Shown here: piece after piece, positions 1 to 5,397 of the stretch
Layout of the letters: each line of letters begins with the position of its first letter
Numbering within the stretch: position 1 is the stretch's first letter
Assembly: GCA_019415705.1 (NCBI GenBank)
Contig: DXYS01000076.1
Span: 1-6,584, forward strand
DNA length: 6,584 nt
Origin: Bacteroidales bacterium
GTDB lineage: Bacteria > Bacteroidota > Bacteroidia > Bacteroidales > Muribaculaceae
Reading direction: 5' to 3'
The notes under the pieces: generated by a model
What the model saw: the letters and a program-made list of their open reading frames with translations, nothing else
Database searches by the model: none
What the model was told of the DNA's origin: nothing
Made by a program: the position numbers and the translations under genes

Positions 1-98
1 TCTTTTTTCAAGTTTGAGGCCGGGATCTCGACAACACGGTGGTTGGCTTTGATCGCGTTTCTCAATCTTGTGAGATAATCTGCTATTGGATCAGTCAT
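1..98 (-). CDS. rpsH: 30S ribosomal protein S8 (uS8), 3' part cut by the window edge
   Basis: uS8 is a primary binder of the central domain of 16S rRNA and in E. coli also the translational repressor of the spc operon. Only the first 32 codons are in the window, from the ATG at 96-98 to the edge. The N-terminus MTDPIADYLTRLRNAIKANH is the standard uS8 opening, followed by VVEIPASNLKK. The rest, about 100 residues with the rRNA-binding C-terminal domain, lies beyond position 1. The start follows an A-rich unpaired stretch (AAACAAACAACAAA) with no SD motif, typical of Bacteroidota. The gene is separated from rpsN by 177 nt, so it may have its own control element. Confidence 0.96.
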   Translation of the reverse strand, partial: MTDPIADYLTRLRNAIKANHRVVEIPASNLKK

Positions 99-275
99 TT
101 TGTTGTTTGTTTAAATTGATCGGGATTTCCCAACAATATTTAATACTCGCTTTTTAAGTGGCGGAGCGCAGTTTGTGTCCTGCGGCGTCTGCCGGGTGCG
201 GCCGTGACCGCGGGGTCTGTCGGAGAGAGGGTCGAGCGGTGTAAAGTCGGGATGTGCCGGTTTGTGTTGTGTTTA
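99..275 (-). other. 177-nt rpsN-rpsH intergenic region with a GC-rich block
   Basis: This is by far the longest non-coding stretch in the window; the other gaps are 44 nt or less. By hand count, 58 of 80 bases at 161-240 are G or C (about 73%), against 18 of 60 (30%) at 101-160. In the transcript the block is C-rich and G-poor. It offers only short perfect stems, such as GCGG/CCGC (198-201 with 208-211) and CGGC/GCCG (183-194). No run of T follows, so it does not look like an intrinsic terminator. I found no open frame with a convincing start and no recognisable RNA family. It may be an untranslated leader for rpsH and later genes, or a remnant of an insertion. Confidence 0.6.
115..137 (-). 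promoter_or_regulatory. Hairpin just upstream of the rpsH start
   Basis: In the transcript the left arm AUUGUUGGG (137-129) pairs with CCCGA plus CAAU (124-115). This gives 9 base pairs, including one G-U wobble, one bulged U (complement of 119) and an AAAU loop (128-125). It ends 16 nt before the rpsH ATG, and the intervening stretch is A-rich and unpaired. The pairing is seen in sequence. A role in controlling rpsH translation is inference, and the modest stability means it could be chance. Confidence 0.35.
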
Positions 276-554
276 TTACCAGCTTGCTTTCTTTACACCG
301 GGGATGAGGCCGGCAGAGGCCATTTCGCGGAACTGGATACGTGAGAGGCCGAACTGACGCATGTAGCCTTTGGGACGACCGGTGATCGAGCAACGGTTGT
401 GAAGGCGGATGTAAGATGCGTTTTTAGGCAGACGCTGGAGTTCCTGATAGGCTTCGTAGTCACCTTGTGCCTTAAGCTGGGCTTTTTTGGCAGCGTATTT
501 GGCTACGAGTTTGGCACGCTTGACCTCGCGGGCTTTCATTGATTCTTTTGCCAT
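276..554 (-). CDS. rpsN: 30S ribosomal protein S14 (uS14), zinc-free type
   Basis: uS14 is a late-assembling protein of the 30S head. The product has 92 residues. It starts MAKESMKAREVKRAKLVAKY. The C-terminal half has the family core: LPKNASYIRLHNRCSITGRP (42-61), GYMRQFGLSRIQFREMA (63-79) and GLIPGVKKASW. A zinc-ribbon form would carry CxxC pairs; only one Cys (55) is present, so this is the long zinc-independent class. It is shorter than the roughly 99-101 residues I expect from Bacteroides and E. coli. The shortening falls in the linker after the first helix (about residues 27-40), outside the core. The start ATG at 552-554 lies 15 nt after the rplE stop, with only a weak AGAAG upstream. 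The stop is followed by an unusually long gap before rpsH. Confidence 0.98.
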   Translation of the reverse strand: MAKESMKAREVKRAKLVAKYAAKKAQLKAQGDYEAYQELQRLPKNASYIRLHNRCSITGRPKGYMRQFGLSRIQFREMASAGLIPGVKKASW

Positions 555-569
555 ATCTTCTGGATGGGT

Positions 570-1118
570 TTAATTTTTAGCGTTCTTGAAGGGGAGACCA
601 AACTGTTTGAGCAGAGCGTAACCTTCCTCGTCGCTTGTGGCGGATGTGACGAAAGTGATGTTCATGCCCATGAGCTTGTTGATGGCGTCGATATTAATCT
701 CGGGGAAGATAATCTGCTCGGTGATGCCGAGGGTATAGTTGCCGCGGCCGTCAAGTTTGCCTTCGATGCCTTTGAAGTCACGGATACGGGGCAGCGCGAT
801 GCGGATGAGTCTCTCGAGGAACTCATACATGCGGTCGCGGCGCAGTGTCACCATGACGCCTACGGGCATTTTTTTACGGAGCTTGAAGTTAGAGATATCT
901 TTACGCGAGAGTGTTGCGACAGCTTTCTGGCCGGTGATGGCTGTAAGCTCGTTGATGGCAGTCTCGATAAGTTTTTTGTCTTGGGTGGCAGCGCCGAGAC
1001 CCTGATTGATGACGATTTTCTTGAGGCGGGGAACCTGCATAATCGTCTTGTAGTTGAATTCTTTTTCAAGAGCGGGAACGATGCGCTCTTTGTAGTCTTT
1101 CTGCAGAGTAGTGCTCAT
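570..1118 (-). CDS. rplE: 50S ribosomal protein L5 (uL5)
   Basis: uL5 binds 5S rRNA with uL18 and bL25-type proteins in the central protuberance and touches the P-site tRNA. The protein has 182 residues, the typical bacterial length. Motifs in order are YKERIVPALEKEFNYK (9-24), VPRLKKIVINQGLG (29-42), ITGQKAVATLSRKDISNFKL (61-80), RKKMPVGVMVTLRRDRMYEF (81-100) and ALPRIRDFKG. The later part has GNYTLGITEQIIFPEI and the lineage ending LKQFGLPFKNAKN. The ATG at 1116-1118 overlaps the rplX stop. Two tandem AGGAG copies (1127-1136) lie upstream inside rplX, the nearer with an 8-nt spacer. In E. coli S8 represses the spc operon by binding the mRNA around the rplE start; I see no matching structure here, but did not fold it. 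Confidence 0.99.
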   Translation of the reverse strand: MSTTLQKDYKERIVPALEKEFNYKTIMQVPRLKKIVINQGLGAATQDKKLIETAINELTAITGQKAVATLSRKDISNFKLRKKMPVGVMVTLRRDRMYEFLERLIRIALPRIRDFKGIEGKLDGRGNYTLGITEQIIFPEINIDAINKLMGMNITFVTSATSDEEGYALLKQFGLPFKNAKN

Positions 1119-1435
1119 TATTTAATCTCCTCTCCTGATTTTTTTGCGTAACGGACTTTTTTTCCGTCCTCGATACGAAATCCGACGCGGGTTGCTTTTC
1201 CTGATTTGGGATCGACGAGGGCAATGTTAGAGATATGTATCGGGGCCTCCATCTTTACCAGACCTCCTTGGGGGTGTTTTGCGCTGGGCTTGGTGGCCTT
1301 GGTGACGATATTCACGCCTTCGACGATGGCACGCTGTTTTTCAGCGTCGACAGAGAGCACACGTCCTTGTTTGCCCTTGTCTTCGCCGGCGAGGACGCAG
1401 ACATTGTCGCCTTTTTTGATTTTAAGTTTGCTCAT
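1118..1435 (-). CDS. rplX: 50S ribosomal protein L24 (uL24)
   Basis: uL24 is one of the two assembly-initiator proteins of the 50S, binding the 5' domain of 23S rRNA and reaching the tunnel exit. From the ATG at 1433-1435 it has 105 residues. The KOW motif lies at about 5-32 (KIKKGDNVCVLAGEDKGKQG). It is followed by RAIVEGVNIV, TKPSAKHPQGGLVKMEAPIH (48-67) and NIALVDPKSGKATRVGFR; the protein ends in KKSGEEIK. An in-frame ATG at 1490-1492 would add 19 residues (starting MSRWHPKYF) that overlap rplN and resemble nothing in the family, so it is rejected. The stop TAA shares one base with the rplE ATG (TAATG), a classic arrangement for termination-reinitiation. Confidence 0.98.
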   Translation of the reverse strand: MSKLKIKKGDNVCVLAGEDKGKQGRVLSVDAEKQRAIVEGVNIVTKATKPSAKHPQGGLVKMEAPIHISNIALVDPKSGKATRVGFRIEDGKKVRYAKKSGEEIK

Positions 1436-1463
1436 TGTTTGATTGGTTGCTTTAAATTGTGGG

Positions 1464-1829
1464 TTAAAGTACTTCGGGTGCCAACGAGACAATCTTCATG
1501 TTTGTGGCACGGAGCTCGCGGGCGACAGGACCGAAGATACGGGTGCCGCGAAGCTCGCCGGCATTGTTAAGGAGCACGCAGGCGTTGTCGTCGAAACGGA
1601 TGTATGAGCCGTCGGTGCGACGGATTTCTTTTTTGGTGCGTACGACGACAGCCTTCGATACAGTGCCTTTTTTGACGTCAGAGCTGGGGATTACGCTTTT
1701 GACGGAGACGACGATGATGTCGCCGACCGAAGCGTAGCGACGGCCTGTACCGCCGAGCACATGGATGCAGAGTGCCTCTTTGGCACCACTGTTGTCGGCG
1801 ACGGTTAAACGGGATTCAGTCTGTATCAT
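1464..1829 (-). CDS. rplN: 50S ribosomal protein L14 (uL14)
   Basis: uL14 is a five-stranded beta-barrel protein at the 50S interface. It contacts 16S rRNA in an intersubunit bridge and is the docking site for the silencing factor RsfS. The protein has 121 residues, one or two off the family norm. It opens with MIQTESRLTVADNSGAKEAL. CIHVLGGTGRRYASVGDIIV (21-40), VKKGTVSKAVVVRTKKEIRR (52-71) and GSYIRFDDNACVLLN (74-88) follow. The C-terminal signature RGTRIFGPVARELR lies at 94-107. The ATG at 1827-1829 follows the rpsQ stop by 2 nt. rplX starts 28 nt after this gene's stop codon. Confidence 0.99.
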   Translation of the reverse strand: MIQTESRLTVADNSGAKEALCIHVLGGTGRRYASVGDIIVVSVKSVIPSSDVKKGTVSKAVVVRTKKEIRRTDGSYIRFDDNACVLLNNAGELRGTRIFGPVARELRATNMKIVSLAPEVL

Positions 1830-1831
1830 GA

Positions 1832-2089
1832 TTATTTAACTTTTTCGATTATTTCAACTAATCTCCATCTTTTGGTTTTGCTCAGGGGGCGGGTTTCCAT
1901 CAGACGTACGGTGTCGCCGATCTGGCATTCGTTGTTTTCGTCGTGAGCGTGATATTTCTTTGTCTTGTTGACAAATTTGCCGTAGATGGGGTGTTTTTCT
2001 TTCCATTTTACGGTCACGGTGATTGATTTGTCACCTTTGTTGCTCGAGACAACCCCAATGCGTTCTTTTCTTAAGTTTCTCTTTTCCAT
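1832..2089 (-). CDS. rpsQ: 30S ribosomal protein S17 (uS17)
   Basis: uS17 is a primary 16S rRNA-binding protein of the 30S body with an OB fold. From the ATG at 2087-2089 the product is 85 residues: MEKRNLRKERIGVVSSNKGD at the start, then ITVTVKWKEKHPIYGKFV (23-40), the KKYHAHDENNECQIGDTV segment (44-61) and METRPLSKTKRWRLVEI (64-80). The frame stays open upstream to another ATG at 2144-2146. That longer form would add 19 residues read from the end of rpmC in another frame, with no family similarity, so I take the shorter start. It ends 2 nt before rplN (TAATCATG), which suggests coupled translation. Confidence 0.98.
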   Translation of the reverse strand: MEKRNLRKERIGVVSSNKGDKSITVTVKWKEKHPIYGKFVNKTKKYHAHDENNECQIGDTVRLMETRPLSKTKRWRLVEIIEKVK

Positions 2090-2102
2090 TTTCTTGCGGG
2101 GG

Positions 2103-2300
2103 TTATTTGTTGTTGAGTTCGCGCTGGCGCAGCTCTGTCTTGACACGTGCGATCATTTTGCGGTCGGCGGTAATCTTGGCGGGGTTGTCAAGAGGCGACA
2201 CCGAGTGGTTGACCTTGAGCTGGAGGTAGTCTTTCTCCATCTGGGCAAGACGCTCTTTGAGGTCGGCCGTGCCGAGTTCTTTTATTTCTTCTTTCTTCAT
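2103..2300 (-). CDS. rpmC: 50S ribosomal protein L29 (uL29)
   Basis: uL29 is a small helical hairpin protein at the rim of the exit tunnel, beside uL23. The protein has 65 residues, a normal length. It starts MKKEEIKELGTADLKERLAQ, the first helix with its L..L spacing, followed by a turn with the family's PLDNP motif (about 36-40). The second helix reads RKMIARVKTELRQRELNNK. No membrane segment or signal is present. It follows rplP after 7 nt and precedes rpsQ by 13 nt, the usual rplP-rpmC-rpsQ order. The start ATG at 2298-2300 lacks an SD motif. Confidence 0.98.
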   Translation of the reverse strand: MKKEEIKELGTADLKERLAQMEKDYLQLKVNHSVSPLDNPAKITADRKMIARVKTELRQRELNNK

Positions 2301-2307
2301 AGCTTAT

Positions 2308-2739
2308 TTAGACGTTTTGAGTTGCGTCGTAGTCGCGGCGTACGACAAACTTTGTAACTACGGGAAGTTTCTGTGCGGCAAGGCGCAGAGCCTCTTTTGC
2401 GATGTCATAGCTTACGCCTTCGACCTCGATAATCATGCGGCCGGGTGTGACGGGAGCGACAAAGCCTTCGGGCGAACCTTTACCTTTACCCATACGTACC
2501 TCAGCAGGTTTCTTGGTGATGGGTTTGTCAGGGAAGATGCGAATCCATATCTGGCCCTGACGCTGCATGTAACGTGTCACGGCGATACGGGCGGCTTCGA
2601 TCTGACGGCCTGTAATCCACTTTGACTCAAGTGTTTTTATGCCAAATGAGCCGAAGGCCAACTGGTTGCCGCGCTGGGCGGTACCTTTCATGCGGCCTTT
2701 TTGAGCGCGGCGGAATTTGGTTTTCTTAGGTTGTAACAT
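2308..2739 (-). CDS. rplP: 50S ribosomal protein L16 (uL16)
   Basis: uL16 is a late-assembling 50S protein near the A site and tRNA elbow, needed for peptidyl-transferase maturation. The protein has 143 residues, normal for the family. It opens with MLQPKKTKFRRAQKGRMKG. FGSFGIKTLESKWITGRQIE (29-48), RQGQIWIRIFPDKPITKKP (60-78) and VRMGKGKGSPEGFVAPV (81-97) follow. Arg82 in VRMGKGKG aligns with E. coli Arg81, the residue hydroxylated by YcfD in that species; the substrate residue is kept but nothing here shows that the modification occurs. The C-terminal helix reads AKEALRLAAQKLPV. The start ATG (2737-2739) has no SD. The stop lies 7 nt before the rpmC start. Confidence 0.99.
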   Translation of the reverse strand: MLQPKKTKFRRAQKGRMKGTAQRGNQLAFGSFGIKTLESKWITGRQIEAARIAVTRYMQRQGQIWIRIFPDKPITKKPAEVRMGKGKGSPEGFVAPVTPGRMIIEVEGVSYDIAKEALRLAAQKLPVVTKFVVRRDYDATQNV

Positions 2740-2762
2740 GTTGTCTGATCTTGTCTTGAGGT

Positions 2763-3500
2763 TTAACGATTGTTTTTAGCGCCTCTGCGGAAACCGCCGC
2801 GGCGGGGAGCGCCGTTGGCTGCTGCGGGGCGGCTTTCTTTCTGTCCTGAGGTGAATGAGGGGGCGAGGTCGCGTTTGCCATAGACTTCACCACGGCAAAT
2901 CCAGACTTTGACACCTACGACACCCACTTTGGTGTGGGCCTCGACAAGCGCATAGTCAATGTCTGCACGGAGTGTGTGCAGAGGTGTGCGGCCTTCCTTG
3001 AACATCTCGGAGCGGGCCATTTCAGCGCCGTTGAGACGGCCTGACACCTGCACCTTGATGCCCTCGGCTCCGGCACGCATGGTCGATGCGACTGCCATCT
3101 TGACAGCGCGGCGGTATGCTACCTTGCCTTCGATCTGACGGGCGATGGTCGAAGCGACAATCTCGGCGTCGAGTTCGGGACGTTTAACCTCATAGATATT
3201 GATCTGCACGTCTTTGTCGGTGATTGTCTTGAGCTCCTCTTTGAGTTTCTCGACGTCTTTGCCGCCGCGGCCGATGATGATGCCGGGACGCGAGGTGCAG
3301 ACGGTGATGGTGATGAGCTTGAGAGTGCGCTCGATGACGATACGCGACACAGAGCAAGTGGCCAGACGCACGTTGAGGTATTTGCGCAGTTTATAGTCCT
3401 CGAGGATAATATCACTTTGGTTTTTGCTGTCAGCCCAGTTGGAGTCCCAGCCGCGGATGATGCCTAAGCGATTGCTGATCGGATTTACTTTCTGTCCCAT
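2763..3500 (-). CDS. rpsC: 30S ribosomal protein S3 (uS3)
   Basis: uS3 forms part of the mRNA entry tunnel on the 30S and belongs to the ribosome's mRNA helicase. The protein has 245 residues. It begins MGQKVNPISNRLGIIRGWDS. The type II KH domain covers about 40-110, with the GxxG loop as GRGG at 77-80 (RPGIIIGRGGKDVEKL). In the C-terminal domain, YRRAVKMAV carries Arg130, Arg131 and Lys134, which align with the E. coli helicase residues Arg131, Arg132 and Lys135. VSGRLNGAEMARSE and LHTLRADIDYALVEAHT follow. The last 30 or so residues are a low-complexity Arg/Gly/Ala/Asn tail (PRRGGFRRGAKNNR), typical of S3 in this phylum and probably disordered. Spacing is 6 nt after rplV and 23 nt before rplP. 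Confidence 0.99.
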   Translation of the reverse strand: MGQKVNPISNRLGIIRGWDSNWADSKNQSDIILEDYKLRKYLNVRLATCSVSRIVIERTLKLITITVCTSRPGIIIGRGGKDVEKLKEELKTITDKDVQINIYEVKRPELDAEIVASTIARQIEGKVAYRRAVKMAVASTMRAGAEGIKVQVSGRLNGAEMARSEMFKEGRTPLHTLRADIDYALVEAHTKVGVVGVKVWICRGEVYGKRDLAPSFTSGQKESRPAAANGAPRRGGFRRGAKNNR

Positions 3501-3506
3501 ATCTTT

Positions 3507-3923
3507 TTATGCCTCGGGGGTTTTAGCGTTGTTATCAATAGTGTCTACTATGAGGGTCACGTGGTTGGCGCGTTTGCGGATGCGATAACCGCGACCCTGC
3601 GGAGCTGTGCGGAGACGTTTGAGCATCGGGGCACAATTGACAAAGATTGTGCTGATATAGAGTTCACCGCTTTCAGCTTTTCTCTCGTTTTTCTGCTCCC
3701 AGTTAGCGACGGCCGAGCGGAGGAGTTTCTCAAGCTGAGCGGCGGCGTCCTTATTAGAGAACTTGAGCATGCCGAGGGCGCGGAAAACTTCTTTACCGCG
3801 TACCATGTCTGCGACAAGTCTCATCTTGCGGGGAGACGAAGGAATGTTGGTCAGTTTGGCAAAAGCCACCGACTTACGCTCTTCCTTCATTTTATCGGCT
3901 GATATTCTTTTTCTTACACCCAT
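3507..3923 (-). CDS. rplV: 50S ribosomal protein L22 (uL22)
   Basis: uL22 binds 23S rRNA, and its long beta-hairpin lines the exit tunnel opposite uL4. The protein has 138 residues. The globular part shows FAKLTNIPSSPRKMRLVADM (21-40), VRGKEVFRALGMLKF and the LLRSAVANWEQKNE helix. The hairpin spans about 85-115 and ends in RTAPQGRGYRIRKR (105-118), followed by NHVTLIV. A short tail after the last strand (DTIDNNAKTPEA) is not part of the conserved fold. E. coli L22 is about 110 residues; the extra length here is an N-terminal lead of about 15 residues plus this tail, and both are common in Bacteroidota as I recall. The start ATG (3921-3923) follows an A-rich 44-nt gap. The rpsC start lies 6 nt past the stop codon. 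Confidence 0.98.
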   Translation of the reverse strand: MGVRKRISADKMKEERKSVAFAKLTNIPSSPRKMRLVADMVRGKEVFRALGMLKFSNKDAAAQLEKLLRSAVANWEQKNERKAESGELYISTIFVNCAPMLKRLRTAPQGRGYRIRKRANHVTLIVDTIDNNAKTPEA

Positions 3924-3967
3924 TTTATTTGATTCTTTTCTTTTTCAAAGTTATTAATCCGGGCCCG

Positions 3968-4237
3968 TTATTTTTTCTTGTTACCGGCGTGACCGCGGAA
4001 GGTACGGGTGGGGGCGAATTCGCCGAGTTTGTGACCTACCATGTTCTCGGTTACGTAAACGGGAATGAATTTGTTGCCGTTATGCACAGCGAATGTGTGG
4101 CCAACAAATTCGGGGGCGATCATAGATGCGCGGCTCCATGTCTTGATGACATTCTTTTTGCCGGTGGCTTCCATATCGGCGACCTTTTTCTCGAGTTTCA
4201 CGCTGATAAAGGGTCCTTTTTTTAATGAACGGCTCAT
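3968..4237 (-). CDS. rpsS: 30S ribosomal protein S19 (uS19)
   Basis: uS19 lies in the head of the 30S subunit, contacts uS13 and takes part in bridges to the 50S and in A-site tRNA positioning. The protein has 89 residues, a normal length. Family motifs run through the whole chain: MSRSLKKGPFI at the start, KTWSRASMIAPEFVGHTF (about 32-49), VHNGNKFIPVYVTENMVGHK (51-70) and LGEFAPTRTFRGHAG before the basic KKK end. The ATG at 4235-4237 is the only sensible start and follows the rplB stop by 20 nt without an SD motif. Its TAA abuts an 8-bp palindrome, CGGGCCCG, at 3960-3967. The gap to rplV (44 nt) is the second longest in the window. Confidence 0.99.
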   Translation of the reverse strand: MSRSLKKGPFISVKLEKKVADMEATGKKNVIKTWSRASMIAPEFVGHTFAVHNGNKFIPVYVTENMVGHKLGEFAPTRTFRGHAGNKKK

Positions 4238-4257
4238 AAATTTGTAATTTAATCAGA

Positions 4258-5085
4258 TTACTTTTTCCTTCTTTCAATGATGTACTTCGAAGACTGCTTT
4301 TTGGGAGCACGTGTCTTGAGACCCTTAGAGTAAAGACCTTTGCGTGAACGGGGATGTCCGCCTGATGCGCGGCCTTCGCCACCACCCATGGGGTGATCGA
4401 CAGGGTTCATAACGACGCCGCGGTTGTGCGGACGACGGCCGAGCCAGCGTGAGCGGCCTGCCTTGCCCGACGACTCGAGCGAGTGCTCGCTGTTGCCGAC
4501 AACGCCGATAGTAGCTTTACATGCGGCGAGCACTTTGCGTGTTTCGCCTGAAGGTAATTTGATAATCGCATAGTCACCCTCGCGTGAGATGAGCTGGGCG
4601 AAGGTGCCGGCCGAGCGGGCCATGAAGGCTCCCTGACCGGGACGGAGCTCGATGTTGTGGATAACTGTACCGACAGGTATTTTGCTCAGGGGGAGGGCAT
4701 TGCCGACCTCGGGAGCAGCCTCGGGACCGCTGACCACTGTGGCTCCGACTTCTAAGCCGTTGGGTGCGATGATGTAGGTTTTCTCACCGTCGACGTAGTA
4801 AAGGAGTGCGATGCGTGCAGAGCGGTTAGGATCGTACTCGATTGATTTTACTACTGCGGGAACTCCGTCTTTAGTTCTCTTAAAGTCAATTATACGGTAT
4901 TTGCGTTTGTGGCCACCACCAAGGTAACGTGTGGTTAGGTGACCTTCGGCATTACGGCCGCCGCTCGCTCTTTTACCGACTGTAAGAGATTTCTCCGGTG
5001 TAGTAGCAGTGATCGTACCTTTAAATACACCGATAATTTTGTGTCTCTGGCCCGGAGTTGTGGGCTTGAATTTTCTTACTGCCAT
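4258..5085 (-). CDS. rplB: 50S ribosomal protein L2 (uL2)
   Basis: uL2 is one of the most conserved 50S proteins, needed for subunit association and for peptidyl-transferase activity. The protein has 275 residues, the normal size. The N-terminal RNA-binding OB-like domain carries GGRNAEGHLTTRYLGGGHKR (about 42-61), YRIIDFKRTKDGVPAVV and IEYDPNRSARIAL. The middle SH3-like domain includes ARSAGTFAQLISREGDYAII (about 156-175) and SGETRKV. The C-terminal tail carries NPVDHPMGGGEGRASGGHP. His231 aligns with the functionally important E. coli His229 (mature numbering) and is present. The residue two places later is Met where E. coli has His, a form I recall from Bacteroidales. The start ATG at 5083-5085 lies in A-rich sequence 6 nt after the rplW stop. 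The next gene, rpsS, starts 20 nt downstream. Confidence 0.99.
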   Translation of the reverse strand: MAVRKFKPTTPGQRHKIIGVFKGTITATTPEKSLTVGKRASGGRNAEGHLTTRYLGGGHKRKYRIIDFKRTKDGVPAVVKSIEYDPNRSARIALLYYVDGEKTYIIAPNGLEVGATVVSGPEAAPEVGNALPLSKIPVGTVIHNIELRPGQGAFMARSAGTFAQLISREGDYAIIKLPSGETRKVLAACKATIGVVGNSEHSLESSGKAGRSRWLGRRPHNRGVVMNPVDHPMGGGEGRASGGHPRSRKGLYSKGLKTRAPKKQSSKYIIERRKK

Positions 5086-5091
5086 TTTTTA

Positions 5092-5382
5092 TTAGATATT
5101 GCTGAAAAAGTCGATGGTTTCGCCCTCGCCGACAGTAATAAAGGCTTTCTTCCAACGCGATGTAGCGCCGCGGAGCAAGCCGCTCTTTGTCCAGCGGGAT
5201 TTGTTTTTGCCACGCACGACGGCGGTGTTGACATTGACAACTTTCACGCCGTAGAGTTTCTCGACCAGATCTTTAATCTGGTATTTGTTGGCTTCGGGAG
5301 AAACGCGGAATGTGTAGCGATTAAGCTTCTCAGAGAGCTTGGTCGCCTTTTCTGTAACGATTGGTTTGATCATTATTTCCAT
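5092..5382 (-). CDS. rplW: 50S ribosomal protein L23 (uL23)
   Basis: uL23 sits at the exit of the peptide tunnel and docks trigger factor and the signal recognition particle. The protein has 96 residues, close to the family length. It opens with IKPIVTEKATKL. The Glu of TEK (residue 11) aligns with E. coli Glu18, the trigger-factor contact. Further family marks are ANKYQIKDLVEKLYGVKV, VNVNTAVVRGK and the C-terminal GETIDFFSNI. I chose the ATG at 5380-5382. It gives the usual N-terminus and stands 8 nt after an AAGGAGG motif. A second ATG three codons in is possible but less likely. The gap to rplD is 18 nt and to rplB 6 nt. The strong SD is unlike every other start in the window and may set translation of this gene separately from its neighbours. 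Confidence 0.97.
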   Translation of the reverse strand: MEIMIKPIVTEKATKLSEKLNRYTFRVSPEANKYQIKDLVEKLYGVKVVNVNTAVVRGKNKSRWTKSGLLRGATSRWKKAFITVGEGETIDFFSNI

Positions 5383-5390
5383 TTTGCTTT

Positions 5391-5397
5391 CCTCCTT
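5391..5397 (-). promoter_or_regulatory. Full Shine-Dalgarno sequence AAGGAGG before rplW
   Basis: In the 18-nt rplD-rplW gap the minus strand reads AAGGAGG, then 8 nt, then ATG. This is a complete anti-SD complement at ideal spacing. It supports the start at 5382. Among the 14 start codons visible here it is the only full SD; most others are preceded by A-rich sequence without one. Bacteroidota generally use few SD sequences although their 16S rRNA keeps the anti-SD. The motif is seen directly; any regulatory meaning is inference. Confidence 0.85.

Noticed and set aside
122..131. A resemblance of the transcript's GAAAUCCC to one strand of 16S helix 21, the uS8 binding site in E. coli
   Set aside because: The match is 8 nt, recalled from memory, and sits partly in the hairpin loop. 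The other strand of the uS8 core is not present nearby, so it is likely chance.
160..240. An intrinsic terminator in the GC-rich block
   Set aside because: Stems are only 4 bp and no T-run follows in the transcript direction. A full terminator within an essential operon would also be unlikely.
154..393. A 79-codon minus-strand frame covering part of the rpsN-rpsH gap
   Set aside because: It starts inside rpsN in a shifted frame, is rich in Arg/Pro/His as expected from out-of-frame GC-rich sequence, and has no initiation signal.
564..1151. A 195-codon open frame on the + strand
   Set aside because: It is antisense to rplE across its length. The protein shows no family motifs, and rplE is unmistakable.
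1436..1492. A 19-residue N-terminal extension of rplX from an upstream ATG
   Set aside because: It overlaps the end of rplN and matches no L24 sequence. The internal MSKLKIKKGD is the standard start.
2090..2146. A 19-residue N-terminal extension of rpsQ from an upstream ATG
   Set aside because: It overlaps rpmC in another frame and resembles no S17. MEKRNLRKER is the standard start.
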